A stretch of DNA of 64,000 bases. Source: Candidatus Micrarchaeota archaeon. Lineage in GTDB: Archaea; Micrarchaeota; Micrarchaeia; Micrarchaeales; Micrarchaeaceae. The stretch is taken from assembly GCA_028866575.1 (NCBI GenBank), contig JAGWHU010000003.1:62001-126000 (forward strand). Direction: 5' to 3'. Shown piece by piece: positions 41,469-49,630 of the stretch; position 1 is the stretch's first letter; each line of letters begins with the position of its first letter. Made by a program: the position numbers and the translations under genes. A model generated the notes under the pieces. That model saw nothing but the letters and a program-made list of their open reading frames with translations, had not been told where the DNA came from and searched no databases.

Positions 41469-41672
41469 ATGAATCTTGACATAGCTGGATCCTTCAGGAA
41501 GTTCATAGGCAATTCCAAGCACGTGATGAGCGTAAGCTACAAGCCCAACAGGGACGAGTTCAACAAGGCAGCAAAGCTGATAATATTCGGCATACTGCTC
41601 ATAGGCGCAATGGGCTTCGTGCTTGCGCTTGCAATATCGATAATAATAACCGGATCGCTGTCACTTATATAG
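41469..41672 (+). CDS. secE: Preprotein translocase subunit SecE/Sec61-gamma
   Basis: 67 residues with an amphipathic helix (RKFIGNSKHVMSVSYKPNRD) and one C-terminal membrane helix (KLIIFGILLIGAMGFVLALA). This is the whole archaeal SecE layout, and PNRDEF is the conserved hinge. A GTG at 41460 is in frame; the ATG at 41469 is preferred. AATATAAATATCC at 41407-41419 is the likely TATA box. The NFACT gene starts three bases downstream. Sec61-beta (46129), SecD and SecF are also in the window. Confidence 0.88.
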   Translation: MNLDIAGSFRKFIGNSKHVMSVSYKPNRDEFNKAAKLIIFGILLIGAMGFVLALAISIIITGSLSLI

Positions 41673-41674
41673 TC

Positions 41675-42451
41675 ATGGAGATAGAAATTGATTTCACCAA
41701 GTCCGCACAGGAGAACGCGAACGAATACTACAAGAGGTCCAAGAAGCTTGCGCTGAAGAAGGAGGGCGCGGAGAAGGCTATAGTAGAGCTCCAGGAGAAA
41801 CTCTCGGCCGCAAGGTCCGACTCATCCAAGAAAAGGCAGGAGCGCCTGGTACTGAAAGTGGTAAAGAGGGAGTGGTACGAGAAGTTCCACTGGTTCTTCA
41901 CCAGCAGCGGCATGCTTGCGATAGGCGGAAGGGACGCCCACCAGAACGAGGCGCTGAACTCCAAGCATTTCGAGGAGAAGGACCTGTTCTTCCATGCGGA
42001 TGTCTTCGGGGCCGATGTCGTAATACTCAAGGGCGGGGCAGCCTCAGACAGGCAGGTCAGGGAGGAGGCCGCGCAGTTCGCCGCATCATATTCAAGCGCA
42101 TGGAGGGACGGGATGCGCACCGCTGATGTATATGCGATGAGGCGCGAGCAGGTGAGCAAGTCGAGCAGCAAGGGATCCCTTGGCACAGGGAGCTTCCTTC
42201 TCAGCGGGGAGCGCGACTGGTACAGGGGGGTCCAGCTGTCGCTCGTTCTTTTCGTGGAAGGCGAGCGCATGCATGCGGTGCCTGAGTTAACATTTAAAAG
42301 GCTGGGCAAAGATAAGGTAACGCACGCGAAGGTAACGCAGGGCAACTACAGGAAATCCGAGGCCGCCAAGAAGATAGCCGCCAAATTGGGCTACATGGAC
42401 ATAGACTCGGTGATGAGGTGCCTTCCTGCAGGGAGCTTCAGGATAGAGTGA
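41675..42451 (+). CDS. Stand-alone NFACT-R (RqcH C-terminal) domain protein
   Basis: 258 residues. A coiled coil (about 10-60, NANEYYKRSKKLALKKEGAE) precedes the NFACT-R domain: WYEKFHWFFTSSGMLAIGGR, NEALNSKHFEEKDLFFHADV and GSLGTGSFLLSGERDWYRG. The N-terminal NFACT-N/HhH region of full-length RqcH/NEMF, which helps bind tRNA and the 60S subunit, is absent. The protein therefore keeps only the RNA-binding half with its coiled coil. In full-length proteins this family runs ribosome-associated quality control. The gene follows secE closely, and the PH-like gene follows in turn. Confidence 0.85.
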   Translation: MEIEIDFTKSAQENANEYYKRSKKLALKKEGAEKAIVELQEKLSAARSDSSKKRQERLVLKVVKREWYEKFHWFFTSSGMLAIGGRDAHQNEALNSKHFEEKDLFFHADVFGADVVILKGGAASDRQVREEAAQFAASYSSAWRDGMRTADVYAMRREQVSKSSSKGSLGTGSFLLSGERDWYRGVQLSLVLFVEGERMHAVPELTFKRLGKDKVTHAKVTQGNYRKSEAAKKIAAKLGYMDIDSVMRCLPAGSFRIE

Positions 42452-42461
42452 TGGTGAATAA

Positions 42462-42839
42462 TTGGCGGGGAAATTATCCATAAGGAACGACAATCTTGTT
42501 TTCGAGGTTGAGGGTATCGACGAGATATTCGCGATAAAGCGCATAATAAAAATTCCGCTGAAGCACGTGACTTCTGTGTCCTCAAGCAGCATCGGCTGGT
42601 TCAAGCCCATACCCTACGTAAAAGTCGGCGGCACCTCCATTCCCGGTATGGTGAGGGACGGCAGGTTCGTAACCTCAAGGGGCTGGGTGTTCTACGTGAT
42701 GCACAACCCGGAGAAATGCATATCAATAAGGCTCAACCACGAAATGTACAGGACTGCGATATTCGAGGTTCCAGACAAGAGGGCCGCGATATCCATGATC
42801 GAGAAGGCGATAAGGGCAAGGAAGAAAAGGAGGAAATGA
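42462..42839 (+). CDS. PH-like domain protein, 125 aa
   Basis: A TTG start is indicated by GGTG five bases upstream. The protein looks all-beta with a C-terminal helix (KRAAISMIEKAIRARKKRRK), the shape of a bacterial-type PH domain. SIPGMVRDGRFVTSRGWVFY is the longest recognisable strand block. It has a very basic tail and no Cys in a motif. Function unknown; it is co-directional with secE and the NFACT-R gene. Confidence 0.65.
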   Translation: MAGKLSIRNDNLVFEVEGIDEIFAIKRIIKIPLKHVTSVSSSSIGWFKPIPYVKVGGTSIPGMVRDGRFVTSRGWVFYVMHNPEKCISIRLNHEMYRTAIFEVPDKRAAISMIEKAIRARKKRRK

Positions 42840-42870
42840 GAGCAGCCCAAGCTCTGCACAGTTAGCTTTA

Positions 42871-42956
42871 TGCAGGGAGGGAGATTTGAACTCCCGAACC
42901 CGCTAAGGGACAAGGCCCTGAACCTTGCGCGTTTGACCATGCTCCGCGATCCCTGC
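42871..42956 (-). tRNA. tRNA-Leu(CAG)
   Basis: On the minus strand GCAGGGA pairs with TCCCTGC, with A as the discriminator. The anticodon stem CAAGG/CCTTG encloses TTCAGGG, so the anticodon is CAG. A long variable arm (TCCCTTAGCGGGTTC) marks it as a class II tRNA. T-arm GGGAG-TTCAAAT-CTCCC is intact. There is no intron and no encoded CCA. Confidence 0.95.
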
Positions 42957-43027
42957 GATGAACCTATTAATATACTTTAACTTTTATATAAAGTTTGGCA
43001 TTGGTATAATAAACAATCGGTATTTTG

Positions 43028-44356
43028 ATGGCAGGCGATGATAAAAACAAGGTCAGTGTCGCAGTTGCAACAGCTGTGGGCCTAGGCGCGATAATAGGCG
43101 CTGGGATATACGTCCTGAGCGGCACCGCCGTCGCGCTTGCCGGGGCCGACGCGCTGATAGCATTTGTCATAGTCGGAATCGTTGCGTTCATAGTCGCCCT
43201 GGAGCTGGGGGAGCTCGGCTCGCTCATGCCCTACGTAAAGGGCGCATCCTATTCATATACGTACAACGCCCTAGGAAGCCAGCTCGGTTTCATAACCGGG
43301 ATGCTGCGCTACATGGCGCTTGCGACGTCCATATCTGCGATATCGCTCGGGTTCGGATCCTATCTGTCAAGCTTTCTAGGAATCCCGATAGCTGCATATT
43401 CCATACCATTCGCGATAATACTCATAGCTGTCCTATCGCTGGTCAACATGCTCGGCGTCAAGAAGGCGGCGCAGACGGACTTCGGGCTCGTGATAATAAA
43501 GATAACAATACTCCTCATATTCATAGGGTTCGCGATATTCATGGCCGCGACAAGGGTGCACATAGGGCCGTCCAACTTCAGCTTTGACATATCAAGGGGC
43601 GGTGCCGCCGGGATATTCGCCGCAAGCGTTGTGGTGTTCTTCGCGTATTCAGGGTTCCAGTCCATATCCACGATAACGGACAAGATAAAGAACGGCTCAT
43701 CCGGTTACGTGAAGGCGATAATAGCCGCGGTGATAATAAGCATAATAGTGTATGCGCTCGTCGTGTTCGCGCTATTGCTGATGATGCCTGCAGCTTCCTA
43801 CAAGATAGCAGCTGATCCGCTGTCGTTCGCGCTCAAGAGCACCGGCGCCCCTGTATGGCTGTTCAGCGTAGTCGACATAGGCGCGCTAGTGGCCACAGCA
43901 TCGGCAACCATAGCAATGATACTCAGCTCATCGAGGTCGCTGTACCAGATGAGCACCGACAGGCTGCTTCCGAAATTCCTGAGGAAATACGACAAAAAGA
44001 ACGACATCGCAACTAACGGCATCATAGTATCCGCAATAATAGGTGTGGCGATGCTCTTCTCAGGCAACATATACATAATCGCCTCGATAGCCAACTTCGG
44101 CCTCATGTTCGATTACCTGCTTATAGGGTTCGACGTGATACATTTCAGGAGGATAGGGAGCAATGCTCCGTTCAAGATGCCGCTGTATCCCTACCTCCCG
44201 ATCATAGGCATAATAGCGATACTTGTGTTCTTCACCGGAATGCCGAAGATAGCGCTTGTAGTTGGCGTGATAATGATACTCTCCCTGATAGTCGTGTACT
44301 ATTCGCTCAGGGAGGCAAGGGAGAAGAAAGTGATAAGGATAAAGCTGTTCGACTAG
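43028..44356 (+). CDS. APC-family amino acid permease
   Basis: 442 residues with 12 membrane helices. The first helix holds GLGAIIGAGIYVLSGTA, the unwound GxGxxxG substrate site of the APC superfamily, and PYVKGASYSYTYNALGSQLG is the TM2-TM3 signature. FFAYSGFQSISTI matches TM6. The transported amino acid cannot be told. The ATG at 43028 follows an in-frame TTG at 43025. The GTPase gene starts 12 bases downstream with a clear GGTGAT. Confidence 0.9.
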   Translation: MAGDDKNKVSVAVATAVGLGAIIGAGIYVLSGTAVALAGADALIAFVIVGIVAFIVALELGELGSLMPYVKGASYSYTYNALGSQLGFITGMLRYMALATSISAISLGFGSYLSSFLGIPIAAYSIPFAIILIAVLSLVNMLGVKKAAQTDFGLVIIKITILLIFIGFAIFMAATRVHIGPSNFSFDISRGGAAGIFAASVVVFFAYSGFQSISTITDKIKNGSSGYVKAIIAAVIISIIVYALVVFALLLMMPAASYKIAADPLSFALKSTGAPVWLFSVVDIGALVATASATIAMILSSSRSLYQMSTDRLLPKFLRKYDKKNDIATNGIIVSAIIGVAMLFSGNIYIIASIANFGLMFDYLLIGFDVIHFRRIGSNAPFKMPLYPYLPIIGIIAILVFFTGMPKIALVVGVIMILSLIVVYYSLREAREKKVIRIKLFD

Positions 44357-44368
44357 CCAGGTGATCCG

Positions 44369-45541
44369 ATGCTCATAGGAATAGTAGGCGCCCCGAACAA
44401 GGGCAAAAGCACGCTGTTTTCCGCGCTCACGCTTAACGACGTGGGCATAGCGGATTACCCGTTCACCACAATAGATCCCAACAAGGGGATAACATACGCC
44501 ACGAGCAAGTGCCCGGAAACTGAGCTAGGGACAAGGTGCGGCGCAAGGAACTCCCTGTGCCAGAACGGCATAAGGCACATACCTGTTAACGTGGTCGATG
44601 TAGCTGGGCTCGTAGAGGGCGCCCACCTAGGCAAGGGCATGGGCAACCAGTTCCTCAACGACCTTGCGGCCTCCGACGCGCTGATGCTCGTGGTTGATGC
44701 GAGCGGCAAAACGGATCCAGGCGGTAACCCGTGCGAGTCGTGCGACGCATCGCCGGAAATAAGAATGGTCAAGGGGGAGATCGCTGACTGGATTGCATCG
44801 ATAGTGAAAAGGCACATGCCGCAGATTTCGAGGAGACAGGACGGGATAAATGCGCTTTCCGAGGCGCTCACCGGTCTGAAGGTCAACAGGGACGAGATAA
44901 AATTCGCCATAGAGTCAAACGGTATCGCAGATGCAAGGATTTCATGGAGCGACGAAGACACGAAGAAATTCGCCGACAAGCTCCTTGAAATAAGCAAGCC
45001 CATGCTGATAGTCGCAAACAAGTGCGACGTAAAGGGCTCGGAGGGGGAGGTAAGCATACTGAAATCGAGCTTCGGGGAGGCCAATGTGGTCGCAGTTTCA
45101 GCCGCGATAGAGCTCGCATTGAGGAAGGCGGAGAAGCAGCACATGATAGAGCGAGCCCCGGGCTCAAAGGAAATAAAAATACTCAGTCCAAGCATGACAA
45201 AGGAGCAAACCGACGCACTGGGCTACATGCAGGACTTCATAAGGAAAAGCGATGCAAGCGCTCAGGGGCTCGTCAACCACGTCGTGTTCAATCTGCTCGA
45301 TGACATAGTCGTATATCCCGTAGAGGATGAAAACAAATATACGGACCATTTCGGGAACGTGCTGCCGGATGCGCTCCTGATGAGGAAGGGCTCAACCGCC
45401 CTGGACCTCGCTGCTAGGATACACACCGACATAGCCAAGAATATGCTGTATGCGGTCGATGCGAGGAGCAAGATGCGCCTTGGCAAGGACTACGAGCTCA
45501 AGCACAACGACGTGATAAGGATAGTCAGCGCTGCAAGATGA
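44369..45541 (+). CDS. Archaeal YchF-type Obg GTPase with TGS domain
   Basis: 390 residues. G1 is GAPNKGKST (7-15), G2 around YPFTTIDPNKG, G3 is DVAGLVEGAHLGKG and G4 is NKCD. A TGS domain ends the protein (about 310-388, ending HNDVIRIVSAAR). The YPFTTI-P and DVAGLV motifs are those of the OBG/YchF clan. Two Cys pairs near residues 50-66 and 112-120 are typical of the archaeal subgroup. Family members bind ribosomes and affect translation. GGTG stands five bases before the ATG. Confidence 0.9.
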   Translation: MLIGIVGAPNKGKSTLFSALTLNDVGIADYPFTTIDPNKGITYATSKCPETELGTRCGARNSLCQNGIRHIPVNVVDVAGLVEGAHLGKGMGNQFLNDLAASDALMLVVDASGKTDPGGNPCESCDASPEIRMVKGEIADWIASIVKRHMPQISRRQDGINALSEALTGLKVNRDEIKFAIESNGIADARISWSDEDTKKFADKLLEISKPMLIVANKCDVKGSEGEVSILKSSFGEANVVAVSAAIELALRKAEKQHMIERAPGSKEIKILSPSMTKEQTDALGYMQDFIRKSDASAQGLVNHVVFNLLDDIVVYPVEDENKYTDHFGNVLPDALLMRKGSTALDLAARIHTDIAKNMLYAVDARSKMRLGKDYELKHNDVIRIVSAAR

Positions 45542-46063
45542 CTATCCGTGCCTCCTTTCAGCCGAGAGGATCGCGAATATCGGTATGACTATCATGTTTA
45601 TCGCGAAGGGTATGACTATGAGGTACTCGGAGAACGTGACCACGCTCAGGTTAGCGAGCACGCCGCCGTTGGAGAACCTCATCAGTATGTAGATTATGAA
45701 TATGGATATCGAGTATACCAGCGAGGTGTAAAGCGCGTTCAGGAGCCCCTTGTAGGCGAGCACCTGCGACCCCTTGCGTATGTAGCTTACCCTGTCCCCG
45801 ACCCAAAGCGATATGACCAGCGGCATTACGACTATCCCCGGTATGTATATGAGGTAGTTTGCGAAGTCCTCCAGTACTCCCTTGAACAGCACGCGTCCGT
45901 AGTGGCTTGCAAAAGGCAGTATCACGAGCTGCAGCAAAGCTGCTATTAGGAGAAGGCCTACCCAGAACATCAGCGGGCTCTCGATGCTTATCGTTACCTC
46001 TTCATCCTTCCTTTCCTCCTTGTTCTCCGCCTTGTCCTTCCTGTAATAGCTGTCGTAGGCCAC
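45542..46063 (-). CDS. Yip1-like polytopic membrane protein, 173 aa
   Basis: A GTG start with AGTG five bases before it. A charged head (SYYRKDKAENKEERKDEE) precedes about four to five membrane helices, with no Cys or His motif. The helix pattern and the FANYLIYIPGIVVMPLVISL region recall Yip1-domain proteins, but the match is weak. It is convergent with the YchF gene: the stops abut. Confidence 0.65.
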   Translation of the reverse strand: MAYDSYYRKDKAENKEERKDEEVTISIESPLMFWVGLLLIAALLQLVILPFASHYGRVLFKGVLEDFANYLIYIPGIVVMPLVISLWVGDRVSYIRKGSQVLAYKGLLNALYTSLVYSISIFIIYILMRFSNGGVLANLSVVTFSEYLIVIPFAINMIVIPIFAILSAERRHG

Positions 46064-46128
46064 CGAATCACTTTTCTATATGAGCAGAAAAGATATTAAA
46101 GTCTTGCATAAAATAGTATAATGATTTG

Positions 46129-46281
46129 ATGGCAGACTTGTACACGCCCCAAAGCTCCGCGGGCATACAGAGCTTCTACGACGCACCGACCAAAGGGCCG
46201 AAGGTAAACCCGAAGCTGCTGCTTGCGATAGTCATAATATTCACCATAGCCATACTCGTGGCGGACCATTTCCTTTATTGA
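46129..46281 (+). CDS. Preprotein translocase subunit Sec61-beta (SecG equivalent)
   Basis: 50 residues, TGA at 46279-46281. The layout is exactly that of archaeal Sec61-beta: a polar head with SSAGIQSFYDAP, a KVNPKLLLAIV transition and one C-terminal helix ending ILVADHFLY. Such proteins sit beside SecY and SecE in the translocon. An ATATTAAAG box at about 46092-46100 is about 33 bases upstream. Confidence 0.85.
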   Translation: MADLYTPQSSAGIQSFYDAPTKGPKVNPKLLLAIVIIFTIAILVADHFLY

Positions 46282-46377
46282 TTCCCGGCCTCAACGCGCA
46301 ATAACCGTGCGAGGCTCAATGGGTGAAAATCCTACGGCCGGCAGCCCAACGGATGCGATGCAATGCATGTGATCCAA

Positions 46378-47097
46378 ATGCGCAAACAGGATATAATATT
46401 CCTCAACTCCGTGTTCTTCGTCCTTGGCTTTACTATCGTCTTTTCAATCATCGGCATACTGTTCCAGACGATTTTGCTGCATGTGGGGCACACAGCGATG
46501 TACGTAGTCAGGGACATAGGCGGCGCGGTGATAATATTCTTCGGGATATTGATGATAGCCTCTACGCGGTACATAATACCCTTCTTTTCGGCAGAGCATA
46601 AAATCAGCGTGAGGAGATTCAGCAACAGCTACCTGACGTCGATAGTATTCGGGATTGCGTTCGCGCTGGGGTGGACGCCGTGCGTCGGCGCCATACTCGG
46701 CTCCATATACGCATTGGCCGCATCATCCCCGGGCCTGAGTTTCCTGCTTCTGCTCGCATACTCCATCGGGCTAGGAATACCATTCCTTATATTCGGGGCC
46801 TTCATATCCAAATTGTCAGGCTTCCTCAAAAGAATACGACTCTTCCTGAAGTACTTCAGCATCATAAGCGGCCTTTTCCTGATGGCGCTAGGCATCCTCG
46901 TAATCACTGGTTATATAGGCCTGATCTCTGTATTCCTTGTGGGTCCAAACGGCCCGATGTCCCTCAGCAACCAGCTCAATTTCCTGCTCGCGATTGTTGC
47001 CGGAGTGCTTACATTCCTTTCCCCGTGCATACTGCCGCTTCTTCCGGCATATTTCTCCTATATGGCAGGTACAGCATCCGAAACGGTGAGAAAATAA
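46378..47097 (+). CDS. CcdA-like thiol-disulfide membrane protein with circularly permuted helices
   Basis: 239 residues from ATG 46378 (TGTG six bases before it; an ATG at 46363 is also in frame). In CcdA/DsbD the first helix carries F-x-SPCxLPLLPAY and the fourth carries GWTPCxGxIL. Here the protein begins with the usual second helix (FFVLGFTIVFSIIG), runs through GWTPCVGAILGSI (Cys about 102), and ends with FLSPCILPLLPAYFSYMAG (Cys about 217), the normal first helix. The two redox Cys are thus kept with helix order changed from 1-2-3-4-5-6 to 2-3-4-5-6-1. No PC motif lies upstream in any frame. It passes electrons across the membrane, probably to the thioredoxin-like protein encoded next. 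Confidence 0.8.
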   Translation: MRKQDIIFLNSVFFVLGFTIVFSIIGILFQTILLHVGHTAMYVVRDIGGAVIIFFGILMIASTRYIIPFFSAEHKISVRRFSNSYLTSIVFGIAFALGWTPCVGAILGSIYALAASSPGLSFLLLLAYSIGLGIPFLIFGAFISKLSGFLKRIRLFLKYFSIISGLFLMALGILVITGYIGLISVFLVGPNGPMSLSNQLNFLLAIVAGVLTFLSPCILPLLPAYFSYMAGTASETVRK

Positions 47098-48173
47098 AAA
47101 CCAACATATATGTTATCGTGTTCGGCATCATAGCAGCATTGGTGCTCGTTGCTGCATTCTCAACATTCGCATTCAACAAAAACCTCGCAAATTCCTCCCC
47201 TAAAAACATCTCAGCGGCGAATCTGACAAATTACGGCCCGGCACCGAACCTGCAAGGGATATCCGGCTGGATAAATTCCGGGCCGATAAACATATCCCAG
47301 CTCAAGGGCAAGGTTGTGCTGGTTGATTTCTGGACGTATTCCTGCATAAACTGCATACGCTCCATACCCCACCTCAACGCATGGTACGGCGCATACGGCG
47401 CAAACGGCCTTGTCATAATAGGGGTGCATACCCCTGAGTTCCAGTTCGAGCACAACTACAGCAACGTTTATTCCGCTGTGCAGAGGTTCGGCGTAAGGTA
47501 TCCTGTCGCGCTGGACAACAATTATTCCACATGGGACGCATATGGGAACCAGTACTGGCCAGCAGATTACCTGATAGACAGGAACGGCAACGTAAGGTAC
47601 GTCGTTTTCGGAGAGGGCAACTACAACCAGACGGAAGCAGTAATAAGGGAGCTGTTGCAGAATGCGGGATACAAGATACAGCAAAACCTCACCAGCGTAC
47701 CTCTCGGAGTAAACTTCTCGCAGATAGGCACGCCTGAAATATACGTCGGCTATTCCAGGGCCAGGGCGCCGATAGGAAACGGCCAGGGATTCGCCCCGAA
47801 CAGGACCGTGAACTATTCATTCACGGCCATATCGAAGAACAACACGGTGTACTTTTCGGGTAACTGGTACAATGCGCCGGACTCCATGATTGCAGGAGGG
47901 AACGGCTCAAAGGTATTCCTGGTCTACTATGCAAAGAAACTGAATATAGTCGCTGATGGAAATTCGTCCACGATGATAGGCGTAAAGGTGGACGGCAGCA
48001 GCGAGCAGCAGGATTACCTCGGTGCGGACGTGCATTTATCGAACGGCACGGCAATCGCAGCGGTAAACTCGTCAAGGCTTTACAACATTGTATCAGCGCC
48101 ATCGGCAGGATGGCACACGATTGAAATAGACGCAAGCAAGGGATTCAGGCTGTACACGTTCACGTTCGGCTAG
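47094..48173 (+). CDS. Membrane-anchored thioredoxin-like protein, DipZ C-terminal type
   Basis: About 359 residues: one N-terminal helix, a thioredoxin-fold domain with VDFWTYSCINCIRSIPHL (CINC, about 84-87), and a C-terminal beta domain (about 200-359) like that of mycobacterial DipZ. In DipZ these parts are fused to CcdA; here they form a separate chain after the permuted CcdA. The frame has no ATG, GTG or TTG at the expected place. GGTG lies five bases before ATA at 47094, which overlaps the CcdA stop (ATAA) as ATGA usually does; a GTG at 47118 has no such signal. Role: reduction of outer-face disulfides. Frameshifting into one DipZ-like chain is an alternative. Confidence 0.8.
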   Translation: MKTNIYVIVFGIIAALVLVAAFSTFAFNKNLANSSPKNISAANLTNYGPAPNLQGISGWINSGPINISQLKGKVVLVDFWTYSCINCIRSIPHLNAWYGAYGANGLVIIGVHTPEFQFEHNYSNVYSAVQRFGVRYPVALDNNYSTWDAYGNQYWPADYLIDRNGNVRYVVFGEGNYNQTEAVIRELLQNAGYKIQQNLTSVPLGVNFSQIGTPEIYVGYSRARAPIGNGQGFAPNRTVNYSFTAISKNNTVYFSGNWYNAPDSMIAGGNGSKVFLVYYAKKLNIVADGNSSTMIGVKVDGSSEQQDYLGADVHLSNGTAIAAVNSSRLYNIVSAPSAGWHTIEIDASKGFRLYTFTFG

Positions 48174-49063
48174 GCCGCCCTGAAAACGTCCTTCCTTACC
48201 TCAGTCACGTCACCGCTCTCCGACAGGACGTAGAGTATGGTCCTTACCCCGTCCTCTTCAAGGCCGACGCTCTTGGCTATCTCCTCTATGTCCACGCTCC
48301 TCTGCTCTATCAGCTTCAGTATCTTCGGCGCATTCTTGTTTATGAAGCCGCGCAGGCCTATGTAGAACTTCTTGTTGAAGGCCCTGGTTCCTAGGATGAG
48401 CCCCTGCCTTATGCTGTCCTCCAAAGAGGCGGAAACTATCGCTGCCTCGGCCTCGTTCCCAAGGACTACAAAGCCCTTTGACTCCAGCGTCTCTATGTAA
48501 ACGTCGTTGTCGCCGCCTATTTTCTGCTCCCATGCCTTTGGCTGCCTGGAGGAAAGCTGCGGCCTCGCTTTCTGCACCTGCTGCGAAGCGGCAGGCTGCT
48601 GCTCCTGCTTCTTCCTGTACAAAAACGCATCGTAGACGCTCTTCTGTATGCTGTACCTTACTTCCTTCTCGCTCCCTTTCCTGAACGGCACCACTATGCT
48701 CCTGTTTATCAGTGCCTGCAATGTCTCCTTTTCGGAGCTGTTGAGCATCGGCGCGACCTTTACGCTCGTCCTGTCGTTGTATTTCAGCGTGTCAAGCTTC
48801 TTGAGCACCGCAAGCTCCTGCGGCTCAAGATGCGCGGCCCTTCCAGTGCTTCGCGGCACATAGGCCTTTCCCGCAGGCTTCGCCTCGTCCGGAGTGTTCT
48901 TGGAAAGCAGCTTTACGATGTCCATCTTCTTTGCTACCAGGAACGTGCTCTCGCCGTATTTCAGGAAATCAAGGTCGTCGCCGTCCTTTATGCCAAGCGA
49001 ATCTATCACGTCATACGGTATCGATACGACAAGCTTGTTGTTCGTCTTGTATACCTTTGGAAT
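48170..49063 (-). CDS. AbrB-type DNA-binding protein with C-terminal winged helix, ATT start
   Basis: About 297 residues. The N-terminus PKVYKTNNKLVVSIPYDVID continues into SLGIKDGDDLDF, a full SpoVT/AbrB swapped-hairpin fold. The GTG at 49009 would cut this fold in half. Upstream of it the frame holds no ATG, GTG or TTG before a TAG, but GGTG lies five bases before ATT (49061-49063), which I take as the start. The middle holds a winged-helix-like region and a Gln/Pro-rich linker, and the end (IEEIAKSVGLEEDGVRTILY) is a second winged helix. It is a likely transcription regulator. The stop overlaps that of the thioredoxin-like gene. Confidence 0.75.
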   Translation of the reverse strand: MPKVYKTNNKLVVSIPYDVIDSLGIKDGDDLDFLKYGESTFLVAKKMDIVKLLSKNTPDEAKPAGKAYVPRSTGRAAHLEPQELAVLKKLDTLKYNDRTSVKVAPMLNSSEKETLQALINRSIVVPFRKGSEKEVRYSIQKSVYDAFLYRKKQEQQPAASQQVQKARPQLSSRQPKAWEQKIGGDNDVYIETLESKGFVVLGNEAEAAIVSASLEDSIRQGLILGTRAFNKKFYIGLRGFINKNAPKILKLIEQRSVDIEEIAKSVGLEEDGVRTILYVLSESGDVTEVRKDVFRAA

Positions 49064-49178
49064 CTTACCACCACACTAAAGCCAATAAATAAGTATTGCC
49101 AGTTATATTTATAGAATAGAAAGCTTAAAATGGTTTGGAATAGCCAAAGGCTGAAGCAACGATACTTATGCTGATGGG

Positions 49179-49628
49179 ATGATTTCCGTGGCGCTAAAAA
49201 TAAGGAATATGCGGAAAAGCGACATAAACGCAGTATATAAAATGGCCGTAAAGGCAAGGGAGCTGCAGTCTTCCTCGCTTGGCAGGTGGTACCCGAAGAT
49301 TGCATTGAATGTGTGGCTCAAATCAAAGGGCGACGACCTGCTGCTCGTTGCGGAAGAAAACAGGAAAGTCGTTGGATTTCTCCTGTGCTACGTGCACTAC
49401 AAGCGCTGGTCGCTGCTTGACAGCATGGTTGTGGATCCTATGCACAGGAGGAAGGGCATAGCGACAGCATTGATAAACGGCGCAAGCAAAAGGCTGAAGA
49501 AACTCGGGGTGGTGTATGCACAGGGCCTTGTGCGCACAAACAACAGCAGGACATTGAAGATGATGAAGAAACTCGGGTTCAATAGGGGGTACGACTTCTA
49601 TATAGTCGATAAAGTATTCTATGGGTAA
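49179..49628 (+). CDS. GNAT-family N-acetyltransferase
   Basis: 149 residues. The acetyl-CoA motif is VVDPMHRRKGIATALINGA (the R/Q-x-x-G-x-G/A loop), followed by the typical NNSRTLKMMKKLGFNRGYDF. The N-terminal KIRNMRKSDINAVYKMAVKA is the usual first strand and helix. The substrate is unknown. The gene ends two bases before the ArgRS start, so the two may share a transcript. Confidence 0.88.
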   Translation: MISVALKIRNMRKSDINAVYKMAVKARELQSSSLGRWYPKIALNVWLKSKGDDLLLVAEENRKVVGFLLCYVHYKRWSLLDSMVVDPMHRRKGIATALINGASKRLKKLGVVYAQGLVRTNNSRTLKMMKKLGFNRGYDFYIVDKVFYG

Positions 49629-49630
49629 GC

